A stretch of DNA of 64,000 nt, taken from NCBI GenBank assembly GCA_037013685.1, contig CM072891.1, forward strand, positions 13,678,501 to 13,742,500. The letters run 5' to 3'. The position numbers were made by a program, and so were the translations under genes. The notes beneath the pieces were generated by a model, which worked only from the letters and a program-made list of their open reading frames with translations, did no database searches and was not told where the DNA came from. The DNA comes from Acridotheres tristis (lineage: Eukaryota; Chordata; Aves; Passeriformes; Sturnidae). Of this stretch, positions 35,947-47,410 are shown piece after piece; positions within the stretch are counted from its first letter, which is position 1, and each line of letters starts with the position of its first letter.

Positions 35947-38900
35947 TGGCTTGAGTGGCCATTTCTCTCTGAAGATTTCCCCCACTGTAAATCTGCTGGA
36001 CAGTGATCTAGGTTGCTCTTTGGAGAAGATACTGAACAATGAAGTGGAATGTCATGGCCTTGCCTGTTCTCAGTGGTAGATATGACACCTTGTCAGGTGT
36101 CTGTCCCACTGAGCTGCACTGCTATGTGTCAATGTGCTTTTTCCATGTGATGGTGTTGCTAGGAGATTGGAGAGAAGTATCTTTGTGTGTTGCAAAGCCA
36201 TGAATGGCAGTTTTCCTCTCTTTGGGATACTTTTCCCCAACAACCATTTTGTCCACAAAAGGTACTTTTTATCTTGAAATCCAAGTGCTCATTTCCTGCA
36301 GAAACCCTTCAACCACCATCAAGTGGCAATGAATTGATCAGTGCTGCCCTCCAGGCACCACTGGACGAGGGTCCTGGACATGAGAAGCTGCTCTGTTATC
36401 CATTACTCATCCCCGAGCCAGCCTACATCTCATTTTGTTCTGGATAAATACGATCAGGAGGCAGAAGCGCTCCCTCTGTTCCCTGTGCCTTTCATTAGAT
36501 TCCCACCTGGCTGTGCTGCAGGGCAGGGGGAGGTCAGGATGGGCAGCCAGGGTGGCCAGCAGTTCATCCCAGCCCATGGGCCAAACAGATGAGGTTCCTC
36601 CATGTGCTGCTCCCCTCCGTGCCCTGCAGCAGCTCCCTGGCCACAGAGACAGAGCCTCTCTCTGTGGCACACCCAGTGACCCCTGCTCGCCTGCCCCTCT
36701 GCTCTTATTCTACTCCACAGTTCCTCCCTTTATCAGATTAACTTCAATTAGTGAAATCAGAATCACATGGAGTCGGGAGGAAATGCTCCAAACAGGGCAG
36801 ATTTCTTTTCAGCCAAGGGAAAATCAAGGTGTGTACGTACAGGCCCTCAAAAGGACTTGGACGAGGTTTTGTCCTGTGGATGTGAAGGCACTGGGGGGCT
36901 GTGAGTGTGGAATAGGGCAAGGAAAAGCCAGTTTGCCTTTTGTGAGATGTATGTGCAAAGGAACTGCACCTCACATGAAGTGTGTAGGACCACAAGCGTG
37001 GGCCCACCAACACTTAACATGAGGGAGACAGGAAATGTAACATGTGGCCTCTGGTTGCTTCAGTGATGGATGTTTTTGAATTTATTATCTTAGGAATCTC
37101 TCTGACTAAAGAAGTTCTCCATTGCTGTTGGTCAAACTCTGCCTCTGCCTGAAGTTTCTGCATATCACACCTTCATTACACCTCCACATTAAACCAGTCT
37201 GGTTTCTGAGCCAGCTTTACTGGCACTTTTCCCTAGACTAAGTGGCTGCCCAGAATGAATAGCAAAGGGCCTCTGGTTAAAAGAGGCAGTACCATGTCCT
37301 TGCTGTCATTAAAGGTGGGCACATCATCCAAGGAATTCCAAAGTGCTGACCCCTTTCTCCTTTCTCCTGGGCAATGGAGCAGCCACACAGGTGCAGCCAC
37401 AGAGGCTTCCAAAAAGTGCCATGAGGTGCTCAGCAATGAGATCTCATCCAAGAAACTTACAGAGAGTTGCCAGAACTGGGCCTGCTGGCTGCACTGCTCC
37501 CTTCCCCAGTTAGGAGTCCTGAGTGGGACCCAGCCAATGACAGCATATTAGGACAAGGGGAAGCAAAAGAGATGAGCAGCATTTCACAGCAAAGATCAGG
37601 AGGAGTGCAGAAGTGAATTCTCCCTGAATGTGTTCGAGCTGTGTAGCATTTCCCAAGAGGAACTGAACTGGATAGAAACACCTTCCAGTGATAATGCACA
37701 GTGGCAATTAAAGACAGTGAGAAGATTCTGAGGCTTCCTGAAACTTTTTCAGTTCATTCTCATGCCTCTGGACAGATAGATAGTATTTCATCTACCTACT
37801 ATTCAGATGATGGCAACATGGTTCAGCTAATACACTGAAAAAAAAGAGTGGCTTCACCTCCTCCTCCTTCTCATTCCTTTCTCAGTCTGTTTTGCTAATA
37901 GTTTGTTCCCCTTTGCAGTCCTGCAGCACAAAATTTGTGGCACATTCTGCTGCACACTCCCCCACATGAAGCTCCTGTCCAAGGCCACTCCTCTACAGCT
38001 AGTCAGCATTCTCCCCTCCTCAGGTGCTCATCTGCTAGGCTGCAGCCACAGCACAGGGCAGGAAGGGAAATACTAAATGAAAAGAGCAGTAGCTTGGAAG
38101 GAAGATGACTGGTGGCATGGGCAAGGCAGTAAGGATGAAGAAAATCAGATCCTGATTCAAAATCCAGTAAATGAAGTGAGTAGATATTGGAAGCAGCTAT
38201 TCTTCACGAGATTTAAAACAATATGTGATACCTCTAGTGGCTCTGGCTTCTGTCCCCAACTCAGCACTCTCCTGGACTGATGTAGGATGAACATGAGGCA
38301 TACAAACTCCCCCTGCCTGTTAAAGTCCCTCTCTCCCCAGCATGTATGAATGCAAAAGAAGACAGTGGCTCATAATATGAAACCAGCTTTGCTGCTGATG
38401 AATAGTTGTGGCTTCTCTTGGCCACATAGCACCACCAAAACCCTCTTGGGCAGAGTCACGGGGCTCACACACCAGCCAAGCAGTCTGGCTGCCCCAAACC
38501 CACAGCACACCTGGGGAGGTCCCCAGGGATGAGCTGCAGGCAGGGAGAATGAGCACATACTGCTCAGCTGAGAGGTGGCTGAGGGCACATGCTGGATCAG
38601 AAGGGCTCAGGTGATGTACAGTAACACCATCAGGCATCTGAGCCCTCCACATGGGTTCCCCACCACACAAGCCCATGACCCTTTTTATGCTCACTTTTAT
38701 TAAGGTGATTCGTGGGCCTCTCACAGGTGCATCTCATATGGGAGTGAAGCAAACTGCCTCTGGCTTCTCCTAGAAATCAGTTCCAGATGTGCTGGAGTAG
38801 AGGTCTTCAGAGAAAATACATGTTTCAGGTATGGCCCAGTCTATGAAATCTCAGAATACTTCCTACACTGATGAATAAAAACCTTTTATGCATCTACTCT

Positions 38901-39699
38901 CCTTTCTGACCTTCCTGTTTCCCTTCAATCTCTGTGTAACATGCTAACACAAACAGCTGTAGTTTTTTCTTTTCAGCCCTGTTCACATAAGGTTCAAAAT
39001 TTCATTTATTACTGAGAGCAGCTTCCCTCAGTGTCTCTCTGTCCATGTGCTTTGGGGCCTTTCTTCTTTCCATCTCCTGCCACATATTCCTGATGACCTA
39101 AATGGTCCTTCACTTCTTGGAAATGAAATTATTCTCTTGCTCCATTCACAGCTCTCCTTGGGACATTACTGAAAATAATATCGAAAAGCATAGATTTATT
39201 TTTATGATCTGTGTGAATTTCATATTGAAACTTGATCATGTATCATAAGCAATGCTCAAGGTCCCCACCACTGGTTTGAGTACATTTTGCCAGCTGTGCT
39301 AATGCCATGCAAAAGCTACAGGGAAAGGCTTTAAAATCCACCCCTGAGAAGCTGAGACCTAAAATCTGTGGGTTTTGCTTCACAGTAGAAAGCCTTCCTC
39401 CTTTTTAAGCTTAACTTGGCCACTCTGTGGACCCCTGCAGAGCAAAGCATCGATGCACATGGACCTCTTGGTGGGAGGCAGGGCTGAGGTGCATCTCACC
39501 TTGTTCATCTTGGTGATGAATTCTTTGGTCTGTAGGCTTTTAGCTACCATTGTTAATTGGCATGAGATCATAATTTTATCAGAAAAAGCCAAGAAATTTG
39601 TTTATTGGTGTCCCACACTGCCTTCCACATGACACCAAATATCAAATGTTCTGGTTTCTTGCAGCCGGATGTCTTAACTTTTCTATTTTTCACCCTAAC
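35947..39699. other. Non-coding unique sequence
   Basis: I see no supported gene, RNA or transposon. The 195-codon frame at 36435-37022 lies in GC-richer DNA with overlapping opposite-strand frames and no motif. The stretch 37855-37885 is CT-rich. A 134-codon minus-strand frame at 38320-38724 is likewise unsupported. Confidence 0.5.
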
Positions 39700-39870
39700 C
39701 ACTTCCACAGTACCATTGCAATGTTAATGCAAGCCTCTGTAAGTGTAAGGGCAAAGTGAAAGGAATGCAGCTTAATATCCAAGCAATTAGCACAAGGGTT
39801 ATTGTGCTGAAGGCATTATTCATTTTTAATTATCTGAAGCTGCTGAAAAATTCCTAGGACTGCCTCCAGT
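39700..39870. promoter_or_regulatory. Candidate conserved regulatory element with small hairpin
   Basis: Without open frames, the segment carries CAATGTTAATGCAAG, CAAGCAATTAGCACAA, GGCATTATTC and TTTTTAATTATC, that is repeated homeodomain and POU-like cores. It also has a 7-bp inverted repeat, AGCACAA (39789-39795) and TTGTGCT (39802-39808). Motif density suggests an enhancer. The evidence is compositional only. Confidence 0.22.
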
Positions 39871-41014
39871 AGGGTGCATGAATCAAAGCCCACACACAGA
39901 ATGGCAGCACGTTGCAAAGGCAAGAGGAGAAGCAGTTGGCCCACTCTCACACACAGTTTCTCAGCCCTGGCCTGGGACTTCTTGCAGCAGTAGGGAGCCA
40001 GCTGCTTGCAGCTGAGACCTGTTTGTTTCTGGTGGGCATATTTCTGAGCTCACAAAAGTAAGATAATGAGGAGGAAGGAAACAGGAAACATATCTGCGTG
40101 TTCAGTCACATTGGTTAATTTGGGCCATGTTTCCTCTGATTTAAAAAAAGAAAAAAAGAAGATAATATAATAACAAAAATAACCTCTGGGACAGGTTTGT
40201 GAAGTGGGTTGGAGAATGCATGGGGTTGGATTTTTCAAGTAGAAGTGCCACCCACAAGTTAAATATACTTAGTAGGCATATTTTCAGGGTGTTTAATTTA
40301 ATGTGTCTATTGATTTACCACACTTGAAAGGAAAATATACATTAGACATGACATCTTCCTGCAGAGAACACAATAAATTCTGTATAATTCAATAAATTGT
40401 AATCAAAAGATGAATTACAAATCTACTTTCTCCTCTCAAAAGCAAGTAAAAGATGGCAATGTACTGAAACAAGAAAATAATCTCCAGGCCTTACTTTTCT
40501 AAGTTTATTGAAATTTAGTTTTCTACTTCCTCAGGGTTTTACTCTTTCAGCCTAACAGTGGAACGACCCCACAGGACTGCATTAAACTCGTGAATACTGT
40601 GCATGTAGCACAGCATTGTCAGGACCATTTTCTGCCCAGCTGGTGCCAGGGCTCTGCTTGAGCCCCACAAGCACAGCTCCTGGGGTGACAGCCTGGGAAC
40701 AGTGGGACTGGAGGCTGCTCCAGCAGCCCCACTGCCACATGTGCCATCCTCTCAGGAATTATTGAGAAGTGCTAACAGTACTGGGTTTGGGAAGCAGGTG
40801 GCAGCTCTTACTCCATTTAACAGTGGATAATGACTGGCTAGAAATTACATTTTTTCAGAACAGAATCTTGAACAGAGTGTTGTTATTTCAAACGCTCTCT
40901 TAAACTCTGCATCTCATAAAGATGTATCTCAGCACTGAATTTTAGAAAGTGTCTCTTTTTATGGAATAAATTTTGAACTTATTTTTCAGCAAAAAGAAAA
41001 ATTTCTTATGGGAA
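39871..41014. other. Non-coding, AT-rich sequence next to the integrase remnant
   Basis: No gene is supported. The stretch 40290-40460 is AT-rich with ATTGTAATCAAAAGATGAATTACA-type motifs. I looked for reverse transcriptase or RNase H signatures upstream of the integrase remnant and found none; there is no YxDD-like motif. Confidence 0.5.
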
Positions 41015-41625
41015 AAAAAGTTGGTATTAGGATGGAGATGGAGGAAGGCAATATTATCTTAAGCTACATATTTCAACCAGCTTTTATAAGAAAACTCACT
41101 TTTCTGAACTCTTCAATGGGGTACATCTCTCTAGAATAGCAAGCAAAAAAATAGATAATGGAGAGGCACTTTTACTGAGAAAGAAAAAAACACTCTTCAC
41201 CATTCCACAGGAAATTGTTACTGACAATGGGCCACGGTCTGTGAACTTAAAATTCCTTGCATTCGAAATGGTTTGATTTTTTTTTTTTTTTTAATGTTTT
41301 GCTTCCAGATCTGCCCACCCACATGGGACAGGAAAAATGGAGAAGAGCATACAGCTTGCACAAAAAAAGTCCTGCAATAAAAGGATCATTCATTGGCTGT
41401 ACTGATTATAAGGTATCTCTCTTACAACAATTTCCAGCAACTTGCAGGTCAGAAGATCAGATCAACATTACAAGTTCTGAGAGCATCACTGACTAGAACT
41501 GAAGAGTCAAAACCAAAAAATACCAAATCTAAAAGGTTACTGTTTGGTGGTTTTTATCTTCTAACACAGGAAACACAAACTATTGAAGTTTTCTCAAAAC
41601 AGGAAACAGACTACTGAAGTTTTTA
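41015..41625 (+). mobile_element. Ty3/Gypsy-like integrase core, decayed pol fragment
   Basis: One frame encodes IPQEIVTDNGP (41202-41234). A Phe follows 7 residues after the Pro and another 3 residues later, the exact spacing of the integrase DNGPxF...FxxF motif. In the same frame 41313-41351 reads HPHGTGKMEKS in its core, the HPxxNGxxEK motif that carries the catalytic Glu. Asp (41223) and Glu (41340) have 38 residues between them instead of the family's 35. The interval contains a TGA stop and a T16 run. Upstream the frame stays open from about 41050. An FNGVH string (41116-41130) sits where Gypsy integrases have a DLFxLNG-type motif, but the first catalytic Asp is gone. Downstream, in shifted frames, DYKVSLLQQFPAT (near 41403-41441), GQKIRSTL (near 41452) and KQETDY (near 41597) follow the order of the region after the core in vertebrate Gypsy elements. 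No LTR, gag or reverse transcriptase was found. It is a dead fragment. A decayed relative of the Gypsy-derived GIN1-type gene is an alternative. Confidence 0.8.
41277..41292. repeat. T16 homopolymer inside the integrase remnant
   Basis: Sixteen T directly follow a TGA stop in the integrase frame. Removing about three codons' worth would restore the usual spacing between the catalytic Asp and Glu, so the run looks like replication-slippage expansion within the fossil. Confidence 0.9.
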
Positions 41626-44600
41626 ATCTAGAAAAACACTGCATTCTGGTGCCACCCTAATGATAAACTGAAGTTCCTAAATCACACTCCATTGCATTCA
41701 TGCGATGAGCATCCTGCACAGAAAAGATGTCATTTTCACTAGAGAAACAAGTAGATTTGCAAAAGTCTAGTAGGGTTGTCTTCACAACCTCTATAAAAAT
41801 GGCATCATCTCTGCATTTCTCGATGAGAAAAAGCAAGTTTTGATTTGTTAATACCACTAAACTTTAATGAAAAACAATGAAAATACATTTATCAGTGTTT
41901 AAAGAAGCACCTAAACTAGTAATTCTTATTTTGAAAGACTGGTTCTATCCAAGGTTTTGCAAATCACTTTGGATGCCCTCATTCTGCAGTTCCTGACTTG
42001 TGCTCCTCTAGCAGGGGGTTGACATCTCACAGCTAAAGTGGCCTAGACATTTTAAAACAAGACCAAGTAATAAAGCAGGGATGAGAAGAATCTTGTACCC
42101 TTCTATTAATACTGCAGTCTTCATCAGAAACATCTTTTCAATAAAACTAAAGCTGTGATATTTTCTCCTTGTTCTCTTATATCATCCGGGCATTTTTAAA
42201 AACTTATTATCAAGTTTATGGATATTGCCATGCCACAAGGGATCTCTTTCCTTTCTGAGATGGACAGGCTTGAAGGAATAAAATTGCCATGGCTTTTCAA
42301 GCAAGGTTACTTGATAAAGGGTGTCAGCTCTGCAGTGCCAGTGCCTTGTTCTGCCAAAAATGTGAGGTTACAGCCTGCAGAGGAAAAGCTTCCACTTGTG
42401 GTGGCAAGGTATCCTCAGAGCAACCTGAGAGAGGCAGAGCAGAAGTTCCCCACACCAGTGACTCCTGGTGATGCTTCTTCATATACAAGTGGAAAAATCT
42501 GGGAGTGAGTGTATCTGGTAAATATTAGTGTTTTCTCTCTTTTCCTCACTTTCAAAACTGATCAAGGGTCTCAAGGAACAAGAGATCCCACCACAAATGA
42601 GAAAATAGAAGATCAGAAGTCCAAGCCTCTTCTTTTTTCCAGCAACACCTTTCACGGCTCTTCATGTGTAACTGAGAAGTAACTGTACTGTAAAAGTAAA
42701 CTCCTGTGGAAAATGAATTTTCCTCCGCAATGGAAAAATTAGGTAGTGAGGGAGTTCTTGTGCCTGGTTTGTATCATCAAAAAGAAATCCAGAAAGAGAG
42801 GGGCCAGTGACAGCTCCACTCCTCTGGCATGGTAAAAGGAGACTGGTTTGATATGTGATATTGAGGGATATTTCCTTGTAGCCTCCACAGCAGAGAAGTT
42901 CTTGTTAAGCTCTTGGAGATGATCCATTGCAGAGCAGTAGGAAATCCTGCCTCAGAACCTAGAAAATTTGAGGTTGAAAGTTTTATCTTTTGCCTGTATT
43001 TAATAAGATGAGCAATACTGGTTTCTAGGTTTTGCAATATGCCAAGCACATTCTCTTTCCTTTGTTATATATCCCAGAGAAAGGCAAAGGATGTGGGTGA
43101 AATTAAGAATATTCCTCTCAGGTAATGAGGAGACTGTTTGGACGCATGAGTGGTATCCTTGGTATAAGAACAAGAGAAATTAAAGAGAAATCTAATTTTT
43201 TTCTGGAATGGGCAAACAATTCATGTTATTCTAATTGAATTATTGTACTAAAGGACAACTTGAATCGAAGCCTAAGTACAAATGATTCTTGTTTTTCTCT
43301 CCACAAATAGCATTGCTGGTTTTAAATATTATGTCCCATTTGCACTGTTACTTTTGTAAGACTCTGCTATTCAATATTGTTATTCTCCTCAATCCCTGCC
43401 AGAAGTTTTGGGTTTCTGATTCAGTGGAGCCCATCTGAAAATCCGTGGTTCCTCCTTGCTGCTCAGCTGGCCTGATTTCACTGCATCTGGTCCTGCCCAA
43501 GACTCAGTCTTGAGAGCTGGCAAGCTGAGAAATCAGGCCAAGGAGAACTTGAAGCTGCAGCAGGGCAAATAGTTGCAGTCATTGTGAATTTAAGGTGAAG
43601 AAAAAGAGGGGAAATAATGCTAGGTGCTAGGAGCATCTGAGTTATGAAGTCCATGTCATCCAAACAAGAAATCATGGCACAATGGTGCATCGTCCCACAG
43701 TTCCATGATCCATGGGACATAAATCAAGACCAAAGATCTACTGCCTCTCTTTATCTCTTTAGTGCTTGCATCCCAGCATGTTCTACTGAGAATTAAACCA
43801 GGAAAGTCCTGTGTCTGTATGCTATGCCAGGCAAGCATAGCTCCCTCTGGACCAATTTAGGATTCTCACTGCCCCAACTTTAGCAAGCAACAACGGAGAC
43901 AGTAATCCCCCTTCACGTCTAGAGTTTCAGTTGCAGTTTTAAATCCAAGTTCTCAGTGTTGGTAAAGATTGAGACTTGGATTAAAAATTTAAAAATTACT
44001 CCTCACACTCAGAATTACATGTTAGTTATTATTCAGTGGAAACTTGCTCAGTGGCTGGCTTCTTCAGCTCTATTGTGGGCAGATGGTCTGTATCAGAAAT
44101 TTAATTTACTCAGCTTCAATGACCATTAAAACAGTTATTTGGGGTCTAGCCAGGATCTGATATCTGAGAGTGCACCAAACTTCATGCAGAGCAAAGATAA
44201 ATCCACAGCAGTGCTGCAGGAGGGCACTCTCCAGCAGGGACTGACCAAGGCAGAGAAGCTGCCTTTTCAATATGCTCAGGGACACACTGTCTTTTTCTTT
44301 TCTTAAACTTACTGCAGAATGGGCTGCCTAAGTACTGCAAGGCACCTGGACATGGCAAGAACCAAGGGGTGATATCACAAGAGTGTCTGTGAGCATCAGG
44401 TTCCTGTGATTGGCTGCACCTCCTCTTTTGTCCATCTGCCATTCCCATCCGTGAATGCAGGAAAAAATGCCACCTTCCCAAATCTCTGCTGAACGTTTCA
44501 TGTTCAGGAACACAAATTTATCTTCCTCAAATATTTGGTCTGCTGTATTTAACAAGGCCTTAATCTTTACCACCAGTGGCAAAATGTGCTTGGGATTCAT

Positions 44601-45817
44601 ATTATCTGGCAATCACTTCATCTTGATGTAACCTGTTCTGTGACAAGGGTCACCTTTTCCTTTCTAGAGCCTGTGGACTGCCATGGCTCCTTCCACTGCC
44701 ACGTGTGCAGTGGGGTCCTGCTCTGCAAGTGTGTCTCTCACCACCATCTATAACTCACTTTCCTTTCACACTAAAGAAGCCTTTTGCTCCATATGACATC
44801 TGGTTTGAATAGGCTGGCAGCAGCCAAGTTTGTGAATGTGTGTTTAGGTAGGTGCACAACACAGAAACGTCTGAATAACCAGGTAAGGTGCAGTTTAACA
44901 CGACATGAGTTTTGCCCACTCATGAGTTCACCACCCCTTGTCAGCCCCACTCAGCACAGTGCTTTTCCTCCCTTTCCCATCTGCCACAACCTCTCCTGAG
45001 TGTTTCCCATCTGCCCCACACACCCTACACCGCAGAGAGCATGCAAGAATCAGACTCCATACGAGGTGACAGCACAGAGGGGCAGACTCTGCAACTTTCA
45101 CCCTGTCTAGCCCAATCTTCTTCATGCAATCAAGAGTTACTCATTCTCCTGCAGCCCCAAGTGGCTTGGCACTGGCAGCACCTTTTGTCCTGGGTGTCCC
45201 AGCAACCCCTCACACCCACGGATGCTGCTTGCCCCAGCATGCACATCGATGCAGGGCAGCGCTCCTCCAGCCCCATCCAGAGCAAGAGCTCTCCCCACTG
45301 CCGGCTGCCCAGTCCCAGGGCTGGGGAACTCCAGGGATCCACAAATGTTCGGCACCTGCTGCCTACCCCAGCTCGCAGCCGCTGCCTGGCCAGCCCTGCT
45401 CTCCCTCTTGGCTGCGGGAAGCAGCCGCTGAAAGGCGATCTGCCTGACCTGATCTGAAAGGGATTTCGCTGGTGTTAGGACACTTGATGACAGGGGGAGG
45501 GAGAATTGAAATGAACTCCTTCCATCTTTCTGATGCAAAATGAGTGCAGACACATTGCTTTAATATCTTCTTTGTAATTCATTTCCTCCAGCAAATACTG
45601 AAGACTTGATGCTTTATGTGTCTCTGGGTTTATGCCAGCAAACTACTTGCAAACTGACCCATCTGGAACAGACAGAGGTCATTAGTAGTTCTGATCCAGC
45701 TCTTTGTATCCTCTCCAAGATGGGCATTAGCCCTGTTGGAGTATTGAGAGCTAATCTGCACCTTTAAGAGGTGATTTAAAACTTAATACAACAGCCTTTA
45801 CCTTTTCTCATCATTAA
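41626..45817. other. Non-coding unique sequence
   Basis: No gene is supported, and no further Gypsy-like motif is visible after 41625. Frames of 60-107 codons occur at 41657-41857, 42218-42508, 43478-43720 and 44182-44612 without recognisable domains. The stretch 45050-45440 is GC-richer, with a moderate number of CpGs and long overlapping frames on both strands (107-181 codons). A small hairpin GGCTGC-GGGAA-GCAGCC lies at 45410-45426. Confidence 0.5.
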
Positions 45818-46330
45818 GACCTTGTCTTTCTCAGACTGTGTCCTGATGTCTTGTCTGCCACCAGCAAGGAGCCACAGTTGACTCCGAGAATAGGAATAAC
45901 CCCCATTGATGCTCAGGCAGTATCAATGCCTGCAGTTTCAGGTTCACCGAAGATCCCTGCATGGAGGGATGAAACTGCTTGGGCTGGAAGAAGGGTCAAT
46001 TCTTCTTCAAAAGTGCCAACCATCTCTCACCTCCAGAAGGAAACCCAAAGACCTCGACTCAGAGAGTGCCAGGTCTTCTTTGCAGAGCCTCCTTCCCAGA
46101 CATTTTATGAGACTGGGATCACACTCAAGCCTGAAAAATCCTTGAGGCCAGCATATATCTCAAAGGGAATGAGTAACAAGTCACGACACTCTCTAAGGGA
46201 TTGCCCACAGAGTGAAGAACCTGCTTGCAGCTTGCTCCTTGTTGCCAGAGTTCTGCCTGATGGAAGAATTCCTTCCTGTCACAAGCAGAAGGAACAGGAG
46301 ACAAGGCCACTGCAACTTTCTTGCTCTTGA
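45818..46330 (+). other. Open frame behind a good splice-acceptor-like site, status unknown
   Basis: The frame has no stop from 45818 to TGA at 46328-46330, about 170 codons. CTTGTCTTTCTCAG at 45821-45834 is a strong polypyrimidine plus AG acceptor, so an exon could begin at 45835. The translation is of mixed composition, without low-complexity runs, rich in Ser, Pro, Arg and Lys, but I recognise no domain. No convincing donor inside the frame and no upstream partner exon is evident. It could be a terminal coding exon, an exon of a long non-coding RNA or a chance frame. AATAAA-like sequences occur downstream (ATTAAA near 46671). Confidence 0.2.
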
Positions 46331-47239
46331 TGTTGCTACCAAGCATTGCAGATGGGTGATCAAAGTATGCCAAGTTTTCTCCCAAATTTTGTTACTGTTA
46401 TGTGGTTCAGTCAGGCATATTGCCTGTTTAATGTAAATTATGTTTGGGGTTTATTTGTGTTCAGGAGCTTGGAGGCCTTTGGGCAAGGTCCTCCTGTAGA
46501 TGAAAGTCTGTTATTAGTGTTTGCTATATTGAATAATACCTGTAAGCATTATGTAGTGTCAGCACATTTGTCCCTGCAGGGAAAGGAGACTTGGTTGTTC
46601 CATCCCAGAGCCAGTGCCATCTGGTTTGGTACTTACTCAGCACAGAAAGTACAAAGACTGCACGTTTTCTATTAAAAGGCTTACTGACACTAGGCTCCGT
46701 TTATGAGTCAGTCTTAGTAAATTGAATTTATTTGGAAATATACATGGCCTCTGAATCAGCTCAAACTGTCTTTTAACTTTATCTGTCTGTGCTATGTATG
46801 TTGATGGAAATGTTTAACCCATTTAATTTGGAGTGCTTTCTCCAAGTCCTGCTGAAATTGGAGATCCAAATGTTTGTTCATCAGTGCAGATACACCATGC
46901 CCAGGGCTGGCAGCTAGTCTTTCCTAAAGAAGCTACTTCTGAAATAAAACTTGGGCTAAGAAAGAAATGCTTTGGACCAGATAAGGTCTCCAATTGTCAA
47001 AGAGCACTGAAAACCTTTGCAAGGTAGTATTGCCAAATATCACAAGCTCTGTGTATTTCTTAAATTTTCCTATGGTATTTCAATCTTTTTTTCTTTTCTT
47101 TTTTTTTCTGAGACAGTGGGCAGAAAACGCTGTCTTCACTTGAAGATACTATTTTTAAGCCAGTTATGAAGACTGCACACAGCTCCTTAATATTACTGTT
47201 CTGAATTTCAATATTCAGCTCTGTCCCCTACCAGATGGA
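46331..47239. other. Non-coding unique sequence
   Basis: No gene is supported. An ATGAGTCAG site at 46704-46712 fits the AP-1 consensus. A CT/T-rich tract lies at 47083-47109. Confidence 0.5.
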
Positions 47240-47410
47240 TGAACATCATTACCTCTATTTTACCAACACCTTGTCAGATCACTGCAAAGCCTGATAGTTA
47301 GCACATAGTGAAGCCCAGGACACAATATTGAAGTTCTCATTTTCAAACCTGCTTGTGACTTACAAGACTAAGAAATGGCCTTATAATCAGTGCACTCACT
47401 ATACCTTTTG
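47240..47410 (-). mobile_element. Possible MIR-like SINE fragment (antisense)
   Basis: CATTACCTCTATTTTACC (47248-47265) recalls the TTATCCCCATTTTACAG block at the start of antisense MIR. Further on, CAGTGCACTCACTATACC (47390-47407) recalls the opposite end of the element (CGTGCTCTTAACCACTATACT-like), at about the right distance. The middle is poorly matched. This is an old, uncertain remnant, weaker than the copy at 32.8 kb. Confidence 0.35.

Noticed and set aside
36435..37022. 195-codon plus-strand frame.
   Set aside because: GC-rich chance frame with overlapping opposite-strand frames and no motif.
38077..38280. EDDWWHG string reminiscent of an SH3 domain.
   Set aside because: The surrounding residues do not follow the SH3 pattern and the frame is short.
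43478..43720. Minus-strand CLDDM string resembling a reverse-transcriptase YxDD motif, near the integrase remnant.
   Set aside because: It is on the opposite strand to the integrase, and no other reverse-transcriptase motif is present before or after it.
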